Positions 51,612-62,659 of a DNA stretch of 64,000 nt are shown here, piece after piece. The translations under genes were made by a program, and so were the position numbers. The notes under the pieces were generated by a model. That model searched no databases and had not been told where the DNA came from. It saw only the letters and a list, made by a program, of their open reading frames with translations. Source of the DNA: Hyphomicrobiales bacterium (lineage in GTDB: Bacteria; Pseudomonadota; Alphaproteobacteria; Rhizobiales; Rhizobiaceae); NCBI GenBank assembly GCA_900472605.1, contig UCJD01000022.1, forward strand, positions 1 to 64,000. Reading direction: 5' to 3'. The first letter of the stretch is position 1. Each line of letters opens with the position of its first letter.

Positions 51612-54047
51612 ATGAAATTCACGCTTTCCTGGCTCAAGGATCATCTTGAGACCGACGCCACACTGGATGAAATCTGCAAGCGGCTGACCGAGATCGGCCT
51701 CGAGGTCGAGGACGTCGACGACAAGGCGGCCTACAAGCCCTTCGTCATCGCCCGCGTACTGTCGGCCGAGAAGCACCCGGAAGCCGATCGCCTGAAGGTG
51801 CTGTCGGTCGATGCCGGCCCTGATGTCAACGGCGGCAAGCCGCTGCAGATCGTCTGCGGTGCGCCGAATGCCCGTGCCGGCCTCGTCGGCGCGCTGGCGC
51901 GGCCGGGCGATTATGTGCCGGGTATCGATGTCACGCTCGGCGTCGGCAAGATCCGCGGCGTCGAAAGCCACGGCATGATGTGCTCCGAAAAGGAGCTCGA
52001 CATGTCCGACAGCCACGACGGCATCATCGATCTGCCCGCGGATGCGCCGGTCGGCACCTCGTTTGCGGCCTACGCCCATCTCGACGATCCCATGATCGAG
52101 ATCAACCTGACGCCGAACCGTCCTGATTGCACCTCGATCTATGGCATCGCCCGCGATCTCGCTGCTTCCGGCCTAGGCACGCTGAAGACGCGCCCCGCGC
52201 CGTCGTTTGCTGTCGAAGGCGAGACCCCAGTCAAGCTGACACTCGATCTCGACGACGACAGGCTCTGCCCGGGCTTCGGCCTGCGTCTCGTGCGCGGCGT
52301 CAAGAACGGCCCGAGCCCGAAATGGCTGCAGCAGCGCCTGCTGGCGATCGGCTTGCGTCCGATCAACGCGCTCGTCGATATCACCAACTACATGACCTTC
52401 GACCAGGGTCGCCCGATGCACGTCTTCGACGCCGCCAAGGTGAAGGGCAACCTCACCGTCCGTCGCGCCAAGGACGGCGAGACGGTGCTGGCGCTCGACC
52501 AGCGCGAATACAAGCTCAACCCGAACAACGTCGTCATCGCCGATGACAACGGCGTCGAGTCGATCGGCGGCATCATGGGCGGCGAGCATTCCGGCTGCGA
52601 TGAGAACACCACCGACGTGTTGATCGAATCGGCGCTCTGGGATCCAATGAACATCGCCAAGTCCGGCCGCGGCCTCGGCATCATCACCGATGCACGCTAT
52701 CGTTTTGAACGCGGCGTCGATCCTGAATACATGGTCCCGGGCCTCGAGCGCACCACCGAACTGGTGCTCGAATTCTGCGGCGGCACGGCAGCCAAGGCCG
52801 AGATCGTCGGCTACAAGGGTTACGAGCCCAAGATCGTCGATTTCCCCTTCTCGGAAGTGAAGCGCCTGACCGGCCTCGAGGTCTCCACCGAAGAGAGCGT
52901 CGAGATCCTGACGCGCCTCGGCTTCAAGATCACCGGTTCAGGCGAACGCGTCTCCGTTGCGGTCCCCTCCTGGCGTCCCGATGTCGATGGCAAGGCCGAT
53001 CTCGTCGAAGAGGTCATGCGCATCCACGGCGTCGACAACATCAAGCCGGCGCCGCTGGAAAGCCATGCTGCCGTCAACGGCAAGATCCTGACGACGCTGC
53101 AGATCCGCACCCGCACCGCCAAGCGCGCGCTTGCCTCGCGTGGCATGCTGGAGGCCGTCACTTGGTCCTTCATCTCGGAAGACCAGGCAAAGCTCTTCGG
53201 CGGCGGTTCGCCCGCCCTCAAGCTGGCGAACCCGATCGCAGCCGACATGTCCGACATGCGCCCCTCGCTGCTGCCTGGCCTGCTAACGGCTGCGCAGCGC
53301 AATGCCGACAAGGGCTATGGCGACGTCGCGATCTTCGAAGTGTCGGGCACCTATGAAAACGACAAGCCCGAGGGACAGCGCCGCGTTGCCGGCGGCATCC
53401 GCCGCGGCACCGCGTCGATGGCAGGGGCCGGCCGCATGTGGTCGAATGCCGGCAAGGGCGGCGGCAAGCCGGTTGATGTCTTCGACGCCAAGGCCGATGC
53501 GCTGGCCGTGATCGAGGCCTGCGGCCTGCCGATGACCAACATCCAGGTCGAGCAGGGCGGTCCGGCCTGGTACCACCCAGGCCGCTCCGGCACCATCAAG
53601 ATGGGCCCGAAGGTCGTGCTCGGCTATTTCGGCGAGTTCCATCCCTCGACGCTGGAAGCGCTCGACGTCTCCGGCGCGCTCGCGGGCTTCGAGGTCTATG
53701 TCGACGCCATGCCGGAGCCGAAGCGTAAGGCGACCCGCACCAAGCCGGCGCTGGAGCTGTCGCAGTTCCAGGCCGTCAAGCGAGACTTCGCCTTCGTCGT
53801 CGACAAGACGGTCGAGGCCGGCGCCATCATCAAGGCGGCGTCCGGCGCCGACCGCAAGCTGGTCGCTGGCGTCAACGTCTTCGATATCTTCGAGGGTGCC
53901 TCGGTCGGCGAGGGCAAGAAGTCGGTTGCCATCGAGGTGCAGATTCAGCCGGTCGAGCGCACCCTGACCGACGAGGATTTCGAGGCGCTGACGCAGAAGA
54001 TCGTTGCCAGCGTCACCAAGGTCACCGGCGGCGTGCTGCGCGGCTGA
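51612..54047 (+). CDS. pheT: Phenylalanyl-tRNA synthetase beta subunit
   Basis: The 811-residue subunit has the tRNA-binding OB-like domain (about 40-150: [18 protein letters not shown]), the B3/B4 editing region, the B5 domain and a class II-like core lacking catalytic motifs. It ends with the FDX-ACB anticodon-binding domain ([16 protein letters not shown] near 720 to the end). It works with PheS. The ribosome site is weak (GAGACGAG about 12 bases upstream). It is separated from pheS by the toxin-antitoxin pair. Confidence 0.96.
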   Translation: MKFTLSWLKDHLETDATLDEICKRLTEIGLEVEDVDDKAAYKPFVIARVLSAEKHPEADRLKVLSVDAGPDVNGGKPLQIVCGAPNARAGLVGALARPGDYVPGIDVTLGVGKIRGVESHGMMCSEKELDMSDSHDGIIDLPADAPVGTSFAAYAHLDDPMIEINLTPNRPDCTSIYGIARDLAASGLGTLKTRPAPSFAVEGETPVKLTLDLDDDRLCPGFGLRLVRGVKNGPSPKWLQQRLLAIGLRPINALVDITNYMTFDQGRPMHVFDAAKVKGNLTVRRAKDGETVLALDQREYKLNPNNVVIADDNGVESIGGIMGGEHSGCDENTTDVLIESALWDPMNIAKSGRGLGIITDARYRFERGVDPEYMVPGLERTTELVLEFCGGTAAKAEIVGYKGYEPKIVDFPFSEVKRLTGLEVSTEESVEILTRLGFKITGSGERVSVAVPSWRPDVDGKADLVEEVMRIHGVDNIKPAPLESHAAVNGKILTTLQIRTRTAKRALASRGMLEAVTWSFISEDQAKLFGGGSPALKLANPIAADMSDMRPSLLPGLLTAAQRNADKGYGDVAIFEVSGTYENDKPEGQRRVAGGIRRGTASMAGAGRMWSNAGKGGGKPVDVFDAKADALAVIEACGLPMTNIQVEQGGPAWYHPGRSGTIKMGPKVVLGYFGEFHPSTLEALDVSGALAGFEVYVDAMPEPKRKATRTKPALELSQFQAVKRDFAFVVDKTVEAGAIIKAASGADRKLVAGVNVFDIFEGASVGEGKKSVAIEVQIQPVERTLTDEDFEALTQKIVASVTKVTGGVLRG

Positions 54048-54315
54048 TGGATGGAGGGCTTCGGCCTCTGGTGCGGGCAGGCAACGGCCCTATGGTCGCC
54101 GCCCTTGTTGGTCTAGCGCTGGCCGCACCCCACTCTTCCTCATCCTCGCCCTCGTGGCGGGGATCCAGCCGACGCGCGTCGGCGCGGCGGAGAGACTCTT
54201 TTTTCTGACATGCATAAAGACGGTCATTCACGGCGCGGACGTGCCGTGGCTGGATTCCTGTCACATCGCACGGGCGAAGCCTGGGCAAAGGCATGAGGAG
54301 AGGGAATGACCCCCA

Positions 54316-54675
54316 TCAATCGTGCAGATAATACACCTTGTTCACGATCGTCCACCGCCCCTCGATCTTCAGCATCGACAGGTAGTCGGTGAAGCGCATG
54401 CCGGCGAATTCGTCGCTGACCTTGACGCTCGCGGCATCACCAATGACGTCTAAAGTCTGGATGTCCATGTGCGGCTGCGTACCGGGTGGAGCGGAGCCCT
54501 CGGCCACGATGGCGGCGATGAACTCGTCGCGGGTCGACCATTCGACCGCGTTTTCGTAATGGCCTATCACCGCGCATTTCGAATGAAACGCCTTGCGCAA
54601 AGCCGCCTCGTTGGCGAAGGTCATGCCTTCGACATAGAGATGCACGACTGCTTCTATCGCCTGCCGGTCCGTCAT
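54316..54675 (-). CDS. NTF2-like (SnoaL/lumazine-binding-type) protein
   Basis: The 119-residue product begins MTDRQAIEAVVHLYVEGMTF, followed by LRKAFHSKCAVIGHYEN, STRDEFIAAI and a closing beta region ASVKVSDEF, WTIVNKVYYLHD. These match the cone-shaped NTF2-like fold of small ligand-binding or steroid-isomerase-like proteins. The ligand is unknown. A much longer open frame upstream (to 54861) has an unlikely sequence. Confidence 0.78.
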   Translation of the reverse strand: MTDRQAIEAVVHLYVEGMTFANEAALRKAFHSKCAVIGHYENAVEWSTRDEFIAAIVAEGSAPPGTQPHMDIQTLDVIGDAASVKVSDEFAGMRFTDYLSMLKIEGRWTIVNKVYYLHD

Positions 54676-54755
54676 GGTCCGTACCCCGATCGTGTCGATG
54701 ATCGAGTATAACGCGGAGTATGCAACGCGGAAAGTGGCTGCCGGGGGCGCTGACT

Positions 54756-55043
54756 CTAATGCGTGGATGGATAGAGGGTGGCCATGGCCGTCCCGATCAG
54801 TTCCTCGGCATAGGCCTGCGCAGTCGAGGAGGCGTGGTCGGACAGGCCCATCTCGTCGCATTTGTTGCCGACGGCCTCGCGGATGAGGTGCAGGACACCG
54901 CGCCCCAATTTTCCGTCATCCTCGCCGGATGTGTCCAACGCCAGCGCCAGCGAGGTCATCGCCACCACTTCAAGCACGAGCATGCGCCCTTTTATGTCGG
55001 ACAGGCCTGGATCGGCCGGCCCCGGATTCTTGGCATCAGGCAT
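54756..55043 (-). CDS. Small protein of unknown function
   Basis: The 95-residue product has helical segments (RMLVLEVVAMTSLALALDT, LHLIREAVGNKC) and AAGGGGA about five bases before its ATG at 55043. It looks cytoplasmic. No family is recognised; the codon pattern and ribosome site argue for a real gene. Confidence 0.55.
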   Translation of the reverse strand: MPDAKNPGPADPGLSDIKGRMLVLEVVAMTSLALALDTSGEDDGKLGRGVLHLIREAVGNKCDEMGLSDHASSTAQAYAEELIGTAMATLYPSTH

Positions 55044-55212
55044 GGGGTCCCCTTCGCTTCATTGGAAAGTTTACCTAGTGCTAATGTGCGCAAGGAGAAG
55101 ACCCAAAGTTGAACAAAACGAAATCTCTTCCGTGATCTGTGGTTGGGCCGCCCCGATGCTTCGCCTGGGGCGGCCATCCCTGCCGAAGGTTGACCTGTCG
55201 GATGTCGGCCTA

Positions 55213-56232
<1,020 letters not shown>

Positions 56233-56330
56233 TCAGGCCGCCATTCCTGCGGCACGAGGCAAATCTAGCGCGCCGGAAGCCCTCAAAAAATACGTGCAAT
56301 GCGGCACAGGCTGTTCTAATAAATAGATCA

Positions 56331-57221
56331 ATGAACAGAACCCAGCTTGCCCAACTCGCCGTTCTCGCCACCGTCGCCGAGCACCGCAGCTTCCGCGCCG
56401 CCGCCAAGGAGCTGGAGATCGCGCCCTCGGCCGTCAGCCATGCCGTCTCCAGCCTTGAGGAGAGCCTGGGCATCCGCCTTCTGGCGCGCACGACGCGCAG
56501 CGTGGCACCGACGGAGGAGGGGCGCATGCTCCTGCAGCGGCTGAAGCCGGCGCTGGATGAGATCGGCATCGCGCTCGAAGCCGTCAGCGAGGCGGGAGGC
56601 AGACCGGCCGGCACGCTGCGCGTCACGGCGCCGCGCTTCGCTTCCGACATTTTGCTCGCACCCCGCCTCGGCGAATTCCTCAACCGCTATCCCGATATCA
56701 CGCTCGAAATCGCCAACGAGGATGGCTTCATCGACATCGTCCGAGAGGGCTTCGACGCCGGCATCCGGCTTGAGGAGAGCCTCGAGGCCGACATGATCGC
56801 GGTGCGGGCGTCGCCGAACCTGACGACGGTGATCGCAGCTTCCCCCGATTACTTCGCCCGACACCCCAAGCCGCTGCATCCCTCCGACCTCGTCAACCAC
56901 CGCTGCATCAAGCGGCGCTTCACCAATGGCACGATCTACCGCTGGGAGTTCGAGAAGGACGGCCGCGAACTGGTGGTTCCGGTCGATGGCCCGCTGATCG
57001 TCAGCGAGGACAGGCTGGCGCTGATCGCGGCGTTGAACGGCGTCGGGCTCGCCTATCTCTTTGATCTGCGCGTCGAGGACGAGCTTGCAAGCGGAAAGCT
57101 GGTGCGGGTGCTGGAGGATTGGTGCACGCCCTATCCGGGCCCGTTCATCTATTATCCGAGCCGCCGCCAGATGCGCCCGGCATTGCGGGCCTTCATCGAT
57201 TTCTTTCGCTATACGGGCTGA
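56331..57221 (+). CDS. LysR-family transcriptional regulator
   Basis: The 296-residue protein starts MNRTQLAQLAVLATVAEHRS. The N-terminal HTH (about 4-62: RAAAKELEIAPSAVSHAVSS) is followed by the ligand-binding fold typical of this group (PAGTLRVTAPRFASDILLAP). It probably senses a small aromatic or carbonyl compound and controls the divergent aldo/keto reductase. Two in-frame upstream extensions are rejected because they cross the promoter region. Confidence 0.92.
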   Translation: MNRTQLAQLAVLATVAEHRSFRAAAKELEIAPSAVSHAVSSLEESLGIRLLARTTRSVAPTEEGRMLLQRLKPALDEIGIALEAVSEAGGRPAGTLRVTAPRFASDILLAPRLGEFLNRYPDITLEIANEDGFIDIVREGFDAGIRLEESLEADMIAVRASPNLTTVIAASPDYFARHPKPLHPSDLVNHRCIKRRFTNGTIYRWEFEKDGRELVVPVDGPLIVSEDRLALIAALNGVGLAYLFDLRVEDELASGKLVRVLEDWCTPYPGPFIYYPSRRQMRPALRAFIDFFRYTG

Positions 57222-57231
57222 GGCGGAAGCC

Positions 57232-57252
57232 GCCGCTCATGGCGCTTCCGCC
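57232..57252. terminator. Hairpin between LysR gene and DUF892 gene
   Basis: GGCGGAAGC at 57232-57240 pairs perfectly with GCTTCCGCC at 57244-57252 between two convergent stop codons. No T-tract; it may act as a shared weak terminator. Confidence 0.5.
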
Positions 57253-57263
57253 CGCGCCGCCGG

Positions 57264-57758
57264 TCAGGCCGCGGCCTTCTGGTTGGCCGCCGAGGTGGCG
57301 AGCTTCGACAGGGTCTTGTCGGTCGCCGCTTCTTCCTGCAGCGTCTGGTCGAGCAACGTCGCGACGTCCTTCTTGCCAAGCGTCTGCGCCCATGTCTTTA
57401 GCGTGCCGTAGCGGGCCATCTCGTAGTGCTCGACGGCCTGCGCCGAGGAGATCAGCCCGGCATCGATCGCCGGCGAACCCTTGAATTCCTCGATGATCTC
57501 CTCGCCTTCCGCGATGATCCCCTGGATCGCCTCGCAGGTCTTGCCCTGCGCCCGCTTGCCGATCAGCTCGAACACCTGCTGCAACCGGTCGACATGGCCT
57601 TCGGTCTGCTCCCTGTGCTTGGTAAATCCGGCTTTGAGCTCTTCCGATTGCGCTGCGCGTGCCATCTTCGGCAAGGCGCGCAAAATCTGTTTTTCGGCGA
57701 AGTAGATATCTTTCAGCGTGTCGTAGAACAGATCGTCGAGGGTCTTTTCCTTTGGCAT
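57264..57758 (-). CDS. DUF892 ferritin-like protein (YciE/YciF type)
   Basis: The 164-residue protein starts MPKEKTLDDLFYDTLKDIYF and has the YciF pattern: YFAEKQILRALPKMARAAQ, FTKHREQTEGHVDRLQQVFE, and AVEHYEMARYGTL. The E-x-x-H pairs give a four-helix di-iron bundle. Such proteins are induced by general stress and may bind iron. A 21-residue longer frame to 57821 has no ribosome site. Confidence 0.88.
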   Translation of the reverse strand: MPKEKTLDDLFYDTLKDIYFAEKQILRALPKMARAAQSEELKAGFTKHREQTEGHVDRLQQVFELIGKRAQGKTCEAIQGIIAEGEEIIEEFKGSPAIDAGLISSAQAVEHYEMARYGTLKTWAQTLGKKDVATLLDQTLQEEAATDKTLSKLATSAANQKAAA

Positions 57759-57903
57759 GTCCCTTGTCCCTTGGGTTCGTAGAAGCGGCGTCATGCGGCT
57801 TCGCAAGGAGAAGTTCGGCAAGGGCTAATGGTTCCGATCATTTCGGGTGGAGATTTCCACCCGATGCGGCAAACTCGCGCTTCAAAGCCAGGGAGGACGC
57901 GGA

Positions 57904-58521
57904 GTGAAGAAGCCGGGATCGATGAAAGCATTGGAGGATCTCGGCCGGGCGCGGCTGTCGAAGAATTTCTTCCTGCGCGATTTCCTGCACTCCGAGATCG
58001 CCGATTTCTATCGCATCCCGAATATTCCCGATGACCCTGATCTCGCGATCGAAACCGGCAGGAGGCTGTGCGAGGATCTGCTGGAGCCCTTGCAGGAGAC
58101 ATTCGGCCGGCTGCACATCCGCTCCGGCTACCGCTCGCCCGAGGTCAACCGCTTCGGCAACCGGAACAAGCTCAACTGCTCCACCAACGCGTCAACGGCC
58201 GCCCACCACATCTGGGACATGCGTGATGCCGATGGCTGCATGGGTGCGGCGGCCTGCATCGTCGTGCCCTGGGTGGTCGATCGCTATCAAGCATTGGAGG
58301 ACTGGCAGCGGCTCGCCTGGTGGATCCACGACCATCTGCCTTATGCCTCGCTCTGCTTCTTCCCCAAACTCTGGGCCTTCAACATCCAGTGGCACGAGCG
58401 CCCGCGCCGGGTGATCCAGAGCTACGTCAGCCCGCGCGGCATCCTCACCAAGCCGGACATGGCCAATTGGGAGGGCGATCACTCGCAGTGGTACGAGGGG
58501 TTTCCGCCGCTCAGAAATTGA
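57904..58521 (+). CDS. Peptidase M15-like protein
   Basis: The 205-residue protein starts at GTG 57904 with GGAGGA near 57890. It has the zinc-peptidase features of the M15 (D-Ala-D-Ala carboxypeptidase-like) clan: IRSGYRSPEVNRFG near 92 and AHHIWDMRDADGC near 119, giving S-x-H and D-like ligands. No signal peptide is visible, which is unusual for a wall enzyme. Its stop overlaps the convergent GNAT gene by 11 bases. Confidence 0.72.
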   Translation: MKKPGSMKALEDLGRARLSKNFFLRDFLHSEIADFYRIPNIPDDPDLAIETGRRLCEDLLEPLQETFGRLHIRSGYRSPEVNRFGNRNKLNCSTNASTAAHHIWDMRDADGCMGAAACIVVPWVVDRYQALEDWQRLAWWIHDHLPYASLCFFPKLWAFNIQWHERPRRVIQSYVSPRGILTKPDMANWEGDHSQWYEGFPPLRN

Positions 58522-58960
58522 TGCGATAGCGGATGTGGCCGTCGCTTTCGACGTAGCTGTCATAGAGCGAGCGGGCACGCGCGTTGCTTTCGCTGGTGTG
58601 CCAGTACAGCCGCGACCAGCCTTCCGTCTTGCCGAGTGCCACGAGATCGTCGAGCAGCGCCCGGCCAATCCCCATCCCTCGCGCAGCGTCATCGACATAG
58701 AGGTCTTCCAGATAGCAGTCCTTGCCCAGGATCCAGGTGCCTTCATGGGTGAGATAGAGCGCAAAGCCCATGAGCCCGCCATCCGTCTCGGCGACACGCA
58801 TTGCAATCGATGACGCCGGATCGAAGACCCGGCGCCACGTGTTGTCGGTAATCTCAGGCGCGACCGTCACCTCGTAGAACGCCAGATAGCCATCCCAAAG
58901 CGCGCGCCAGCGCGCTTCGTCGTCGGGTCTCGCGTCACGGATCGTCACGGTCATCGCCAT
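58511..58960 (-). CDS. GNAT-family N-acetyltransferase
   Basis: The 149-residue protein has the GNAT core: DARPDDEARWRALWDGYLAF, LEDLYVDDAARGMGIGRALL (acetyl-CoA loop, R/Q-x-x-G-x-G/A) and a C-terminal LYWHTSESNARARSLYDSY. Substrate unknown. It overlaps the M15-like gene tail to tail. Confidence 0.88.
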   Translation of the reverse strand: MAMTVTIRDARPDDEARWRALWDGYLAFYEVTVAPEITDNTWRRVFDPASSIAMRVAETDGGLMGFALYLTHEGTWILGKDCYLEDLYVDDAARGMGIGRALLDDLVALGKTEGWSRLYWHTSESNARARSLYDSYVESDGHIRYRINF

Positions 58961-58965
58961 CCCCC

Positions 58966-59916
58966 TCAGCCGCCGGCCTTGTCGAGCAACGCCATGGCCT
59001 CGTCGCTGAGCGAAAGCGTTGCCGATTTCGTCAGGCTGTCGAGCTGCGACAGGCTGGTGGCGCTGGCGATCGGGGCGGTGACGCCCTTTTTGCGCAACAG
59101 CCAGGCAAGCGCGATCTCGGCCGGCTTTGCGCCGGTCTCGGCAGCCACCGTGTCGAGTGCTGCAAGGACCTTCAGCCCCTTGTCATCGAGATAGCCGGCC
59201 GCCTTGCCGCCGCGCGCCTTGCCTTCGGTATCGGCCTTGCTGCGGTACTTGCCGGAGAGGAAGCCGGCCGCCAGGCTGAAATAGGTGATGACACCGATAT
59301 CCTCCTTCACGCAGAGCTCGGCCAGCGGTCCCTCGAAGGGCGCGCGGTCGTAGAGATTGTATTCCGGCTGGATCACGTCGTAGCGCGGCAGGCCGGCTTT
59401 CTCGGCGGCGTCGAAGGAGGCCTGAAGCTGCGAGGCGTCGAGATTGGAGCAGCCGATGGCGCGGATCTTGCCCTGCTGCTTCAGCTTGGCGAAGGCGCCG
59501 AGCGTTTCCTCGTAAGGCGTCTCGGCATCCGGCCAGTGCGAGAGGTAAAGGTCGATATAATCGGTCTGCAGCCGCTTCAGCGACGCCTCGACGGCTTCAA
59601 GGATGTACTGCTCCTTCAGCCCCTTCTTGCCGGGACCCATTTCCGAGCCGACCTTGGTGATGATCACGGCCTTGTCGCGGGCGACCTTGTTCTGCCTCAG
59701 CCACTTGCCGATGATCTCCTCGCTGTCGCCGCCCTTGTTGCCCGGCACCCAGGCCGAATAGACATCCGCCGTGTCGATGGTGTTGAACCCTGCGTCGAAG
59801 AAGGCGTCGAGTATGTCGAAAGAGGTTTTCTCGTCGGCCGTCCAGCCAAACACATTGCCGCCGAACACGATCGGCGCGACCGAAAGGCCGGTTTTTCCAA
59901 GGCGACGCAATTCCAT
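58966..59916 (-). CDS. Aldo/keto reductase (second copy)
   Basis: The 316-residue TIM-barrel enzyme has the tetrad signals NTIDTADVYS (Asp/Tyr, about 45-55), VIITKVGSEM (Lys near 79) and DLYLSHWPD (His near 128), and a closing ATSLSQLDSL. It shares the fold of the reductase at 55213 but little sequence in detail. Substrate unknown. Confidence 0.9.
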   Translation of the reverse strand: MELRRLGKTGLSVAPIVFGGNVFGWTADEKTSFDILDAFFDAGFNTIDTADVYSAWVPGNKGGDSEEIIGKWLRQNKVARDKAVIITKVGSEMGPGKKGLKEQYILEAVEASLKRLQTDYIDLYLSHWPDAETPYEETLGAFAKLKQQGKIRAIGCSNLDASQLQASFDAAEKAGLPRYDVIQPEYNLYDRAPFEGPLAELCVKEDIGVITYFSLAAGFLSGKYRSKADTEGKARGGKAAGYLDDKGLKVLAALDTVAAETGAKPAEIALAWLLRKKGVTAPIASATSLSQLDSLTKSATLSLSDEAMALLDKAGG

Positions 59917-60109
59917 GGGATGCTCCTGAAATCTTCAATCTGGTGAAATTCGGACCGCGGCAGAACGCCACTGCGATCTAACCTAGTGCGCATCCGGGCG
60001 GATGGAAACCTGCGCCACGCCCGGCGCCGCGAATTGTGATCGCGCCATTGCGCCGCAGCCCGGCCGTCTCTAATCTCCCCTCAAAATCAGTAGAGAAGAG
60101 GAAATGACC

Positions 60110-61096
60110 ATGCTGCGCTTCGGTATCATGTCGACCGCCAAGATCGGCCGCGAGCTCGTGGTTCCGGCCATCCAGGATGCGGAAAATTGCGTTGTCACGG
60201 CCATCGCCAGCCGCGATCTGTCCAGGGCGAGGGAGATGGCCGACCGTTTTTCGGTGCCGCACGCCTTCGGCTCCTACGAGGAGATGCTGGCGTCCGACCT
60301 GATCGACGCCGTCTATATCCCGCTGCCAACGGCCCAGCATGTCGAATGGACGATCAAGGCGGCGGATGCCGGCAAGCATGTGCTCTGCGAAAAGCCGATC
60401 GCGCTGAAATCAGACGAGATCGATAGCCTGATCGCCGCGCGCGATCGCAACAAGGTGCTGGTGACGGAGGCCTACATGGTCACCTACGCCCCGGTCTGGC
60501 TGAAGGTGCGTCAGCTGATCAGGGACGGCGCCATCGGCACGCTGCTGCATGTGCAGGGCGCGTTCACCTACTTCAACCGCGATCCCGGCAACATGCGCAA
60601 TATTCCCGCGCTCGGCGGCGGCGCGCTGCCCGATATCGGCGTCTATCCGACGATCACCACGCGCTTCGTCACCGGCGAGGAGCCGCGCCGCGTGCAGGCC
60701 GTCACCCGCCGCGATCCGGAATTCGGCACTGACATCTATTCCAGCGTCAAGGCGGATTTCGGCGGTTTCGAGCTCAGCTTCTATATCTCCACCCAGATGG
60801 CCAACCGACAGATCATGGTGTTCCACGGCTCGGAGGGCTTCATCGAGGTGAAGTCGCCCTTCAATGCTGACCGCTGGGGCGCCGAAGAGATCGAGCTCAG
60901 CAATCGCAGCCACAACGAATCCACGGTCTTCCGCTTCCCCGATAGCCGCCAGTACAAGCGCGAGGCCGAAGCTTTCGCGCGCGCCGCCAAGGGCGAGGAG
61001 CAGGAAATCGTGTCGCTTGAGAGCTCCAGGCTCAGCCAGGCATTCATCGACGCAATCTACAGGGCGAGCGAGAAGGATGGCTGGGAGCCGGTGTGA
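60110..61096 (+). CDS. Gfo/Idh/MocA-family oxidoreductase
   Basis: The 328-residue protein has an N-terminal Rossmann fold ([20 protein letters not shown]), the cofactor-domain C-E-K-P-I-A-L near 94 and a C-terminal sheet domain. GAGG lies eight bases before ATG 60110; ATG 60104 would leave only two. Such enzymes reduce or oxidise sugars, inositols or related polyols with NAD(P). Its stop abuts the convergent GtrA gene without a gap. Confidence 0.9.
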   Translation: MLRFGIMSTAKIGRELVVPAIQDAENCVVTAIASRDLSRAREMADRFSVPHAFGSYEEMLASDLIDAVYIPLPTAQHVEWTIKAADAGKHVLCEKPIALKSDEIDSLIAARDRNKVLVTEAYMVTYAPVWLKVRQLIRDGAIGTLLHVQGAFTYFNRDPGNMRNIPALGGGALPDIGVYPTITTRFVTGEEPRRVQAVTRRDPEFGTDIYSSVKADFGGFELSFYISTQMANRQIMVFHGSEGFIEVKSPFNADRWGAEEIELSNRSHNESTVFRFPDSRQYKREAEAFARAAKGEEQEIVSLESSRLSQAFIDAIYRASEKDGWEPV

Positions 61097-61474
61097 TCAT
61101 TTCTCGCGGAAGACGAAGCGCGAGTAGCCGAAGAAGCTGAGGACGGTCGAAGCGGCGGTGGCAAACACCATCGCCGCCAGCGGCTGCAGATCGGGCATGG
61201 AGACAAGCAGCGCCGAATAGAGCCCGTAATTGACCAACGCGGCCGTAATCCCGACCGAACCGTAGCGGAACCCTTCGGCTGCCAGCGAATCTCCGGAGCG
61301 CTCGAAGGTGAAGGTCCGGTTGAAGACAAAGGTCGTCGCCATGGCAAGCGCGATGGCGATCAGCCTGCCGATGAAGGGCCCGATCGGCGTGGTGTGCAGC
61401 AGAAGCATGAGCACGCCGGCATCGACGATGAAGCCCAGCCCGCCGGCAATACCGAAGCGCAGCAGTTTCTTCAC
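61097..61474 (-). CDS. GtrA-family membrane protein
   Basis: The 125-residue protein has four predicted membrane helices (FGIAGGLGFIVDAGVLMLLL, then two central segments, then LAAMVFATAASTVLSFFGY). GtrA proteins help flip or hold lipid-linked sugars for glycosylation of surface polysaccharides. Its start overlaps the stop of the glycosyltransferase gene as ATGA at 61471-61474, so the two are translated together. Confidence 0.88.
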   Translation of the reverse strand: MKKLLRFGIAGGLGFIVDAGVLMLLLHTTPIGPFIGRLIAIALAMATTFVFNRTFTFERSGDSLAAEGFRYGSVGITAALVNYGLYSALLVSMPDLQPLAAMVFATAASTVLSFFGYSRFVFREK

Positions 61475-62484
61475 GCAACACCTGCGCGCGGCGTCTGCTG
61501 GCGAATGTCGATCTCTTCGAGCTTGGAGGCAAAGCCGTTGCCTAGGAGGTGTGATGCCTCAAGCCGCATATATTGGATACGCAGATGCTCGGCGCGCGAG
61601 CGGGCGACTGAATCCAGGATCACGCCTGCGGTGAACATCATGAACGAGATCATCATCAGCGCCATCGACATGACCCAGGTCGGCATGCGGCTGACGAGGC
61701 CGGTGGCGAAATACTCGGCCAGAACCGGCGCCATGAAGCCGAGGCTGAGCGCCATGAACAGGCCGGTGATGATGCCGAAGAAGGCGAAGGGGCGTGTTTC
61801 CTTCATCAGCATGGCGAACATCCAGAGGATCTTGGCGCCATCCTTGAAGGTCGAAAGCTTGGAATGCGAGCCCTCCGGCCGGCGGCCGTAATCGAGTTCC
61901 AGCTCGCTGACCGGCATCTTCAGCCGCGAGGCGTGCACCGACATCTCCGTCTCGATCTCGAAGCCGGCCGAGACCGCCGGGAAGCTCTTGACGAAACGGC
62001 GCGAGAACACGCGGTAGCCGGAGAAGATGTCGGTGAAGTCGGGGCCGAAGATCGTGCGGTACAAGATGTTGAAGATGCGGTTGCCGAAGGCATGGCCCTG
62101 GCGGCCGGCGTCGTCGTGCACGCCGCGCCGCGTGCCGACCACCATGTCTGCGCGCTCGGACAGTAGCGTGCGGATCAGCTCTTCGGCATCCTCGGGCGAA
62201 TAGGTGCCGTCGCCATCGGCCATGATGTAGATGTCGGCGTCGATATCGGCAAACATGCGGCGCACCACATGGCCCTTGCCCTGGCGACGCTCGCGCACGA
62301 CATGCGCGCCGGCCAGCATCGCATGCAGCGCCGTGCCGTCGGTGGAATTGTTGTCATAGACATGGATCGACGCATCCGGCAGCGTCGCCTTGAAGCCGCG
62401 CACGACCGCGCCGATCGTCGCCGCCTCGTTATAGCAGGGAAGCAGCACGGCGACGCTCAGATTGTCGGTACGCGATCCAGTCAT
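61471..62484 (-). CDS. Glycosyltransferase family 2, dolichol-phosphate-mannose-synthase-like
   Basis: The 337-residue protein from ATG 62484 has the GT2 nucleotide-sugar site: LLPCYNEAATIGAVV near 13, IYIMADGDGTYSPEDAEELI (DxD) near 89 and FSGYRVFSRRFV near 162. Two to three membrane helices lie at the C-terminus (about 230-310). It probably transfers a sugar from a nucleotide to polyprenyl phosphate and pairs with the co-translated GtrA. ATG 62490 is two codons upstream. Confidence 0.9.
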   Translation of the reverse strand: MTGSRTDNLSVAVLLPCYNEAATIGAVVRGFKATLPDASIHVYDNNSTDGTALHAMLAGAHVVRERRQGKGHVVRRMFADIDADIYIMADGDGTYSPEDAEELIRTLLSERADMVVGTRRGVHDDAGRQGHAFGNRIFNILYRTIFGPDFTDIFSGYRVFSRRFVKSFPAVSAGFEIETEMSVHASRLKMPVSELELDYGRRPEGSHSKLSTFKDGAKILWMFAMLMKETRPFAFFGIITGLFMALSLGFMAPVLAEYFATGLVSRMPTWVMSMALMMISFMMFTAGVILDSVARSRAEHLRIQYMRLEASHLLGNGFASKLEEIDIRQQTPRAGVA

Positions 62485-62595
62485 GATCACACCTGTCAGG
62501 AGGAATTTCGCTAAGTCTAAATCAGGGCCGTTAACAAGTGCCTATGACGAGGGTGAAGGTCACAGGCACGCCGGACAAGATTGTCCCGCTTCCCC

Positions 62596-62629
62596 ACTTT
62601 ACGCTTTCTTGATAGGCGCATCGTAAAGT
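62596..62629. promoter_or_regulatory. Inverted repeat in a divergent promoter region
   Basis: ACTTTACG at 62596-62603 and CGTAAAGT at 62622-62629 form an 8-bp inverted repeat with an 18-base gap, just upstream of the next plus-strand gene and 112 bases from the GT2 start. It could be an operator, but this is a weak inference. Confidence 0.3.
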
Positions 62630-62659
62630 CGCGCAGCAATCAATGACGAGATCTGCTCC

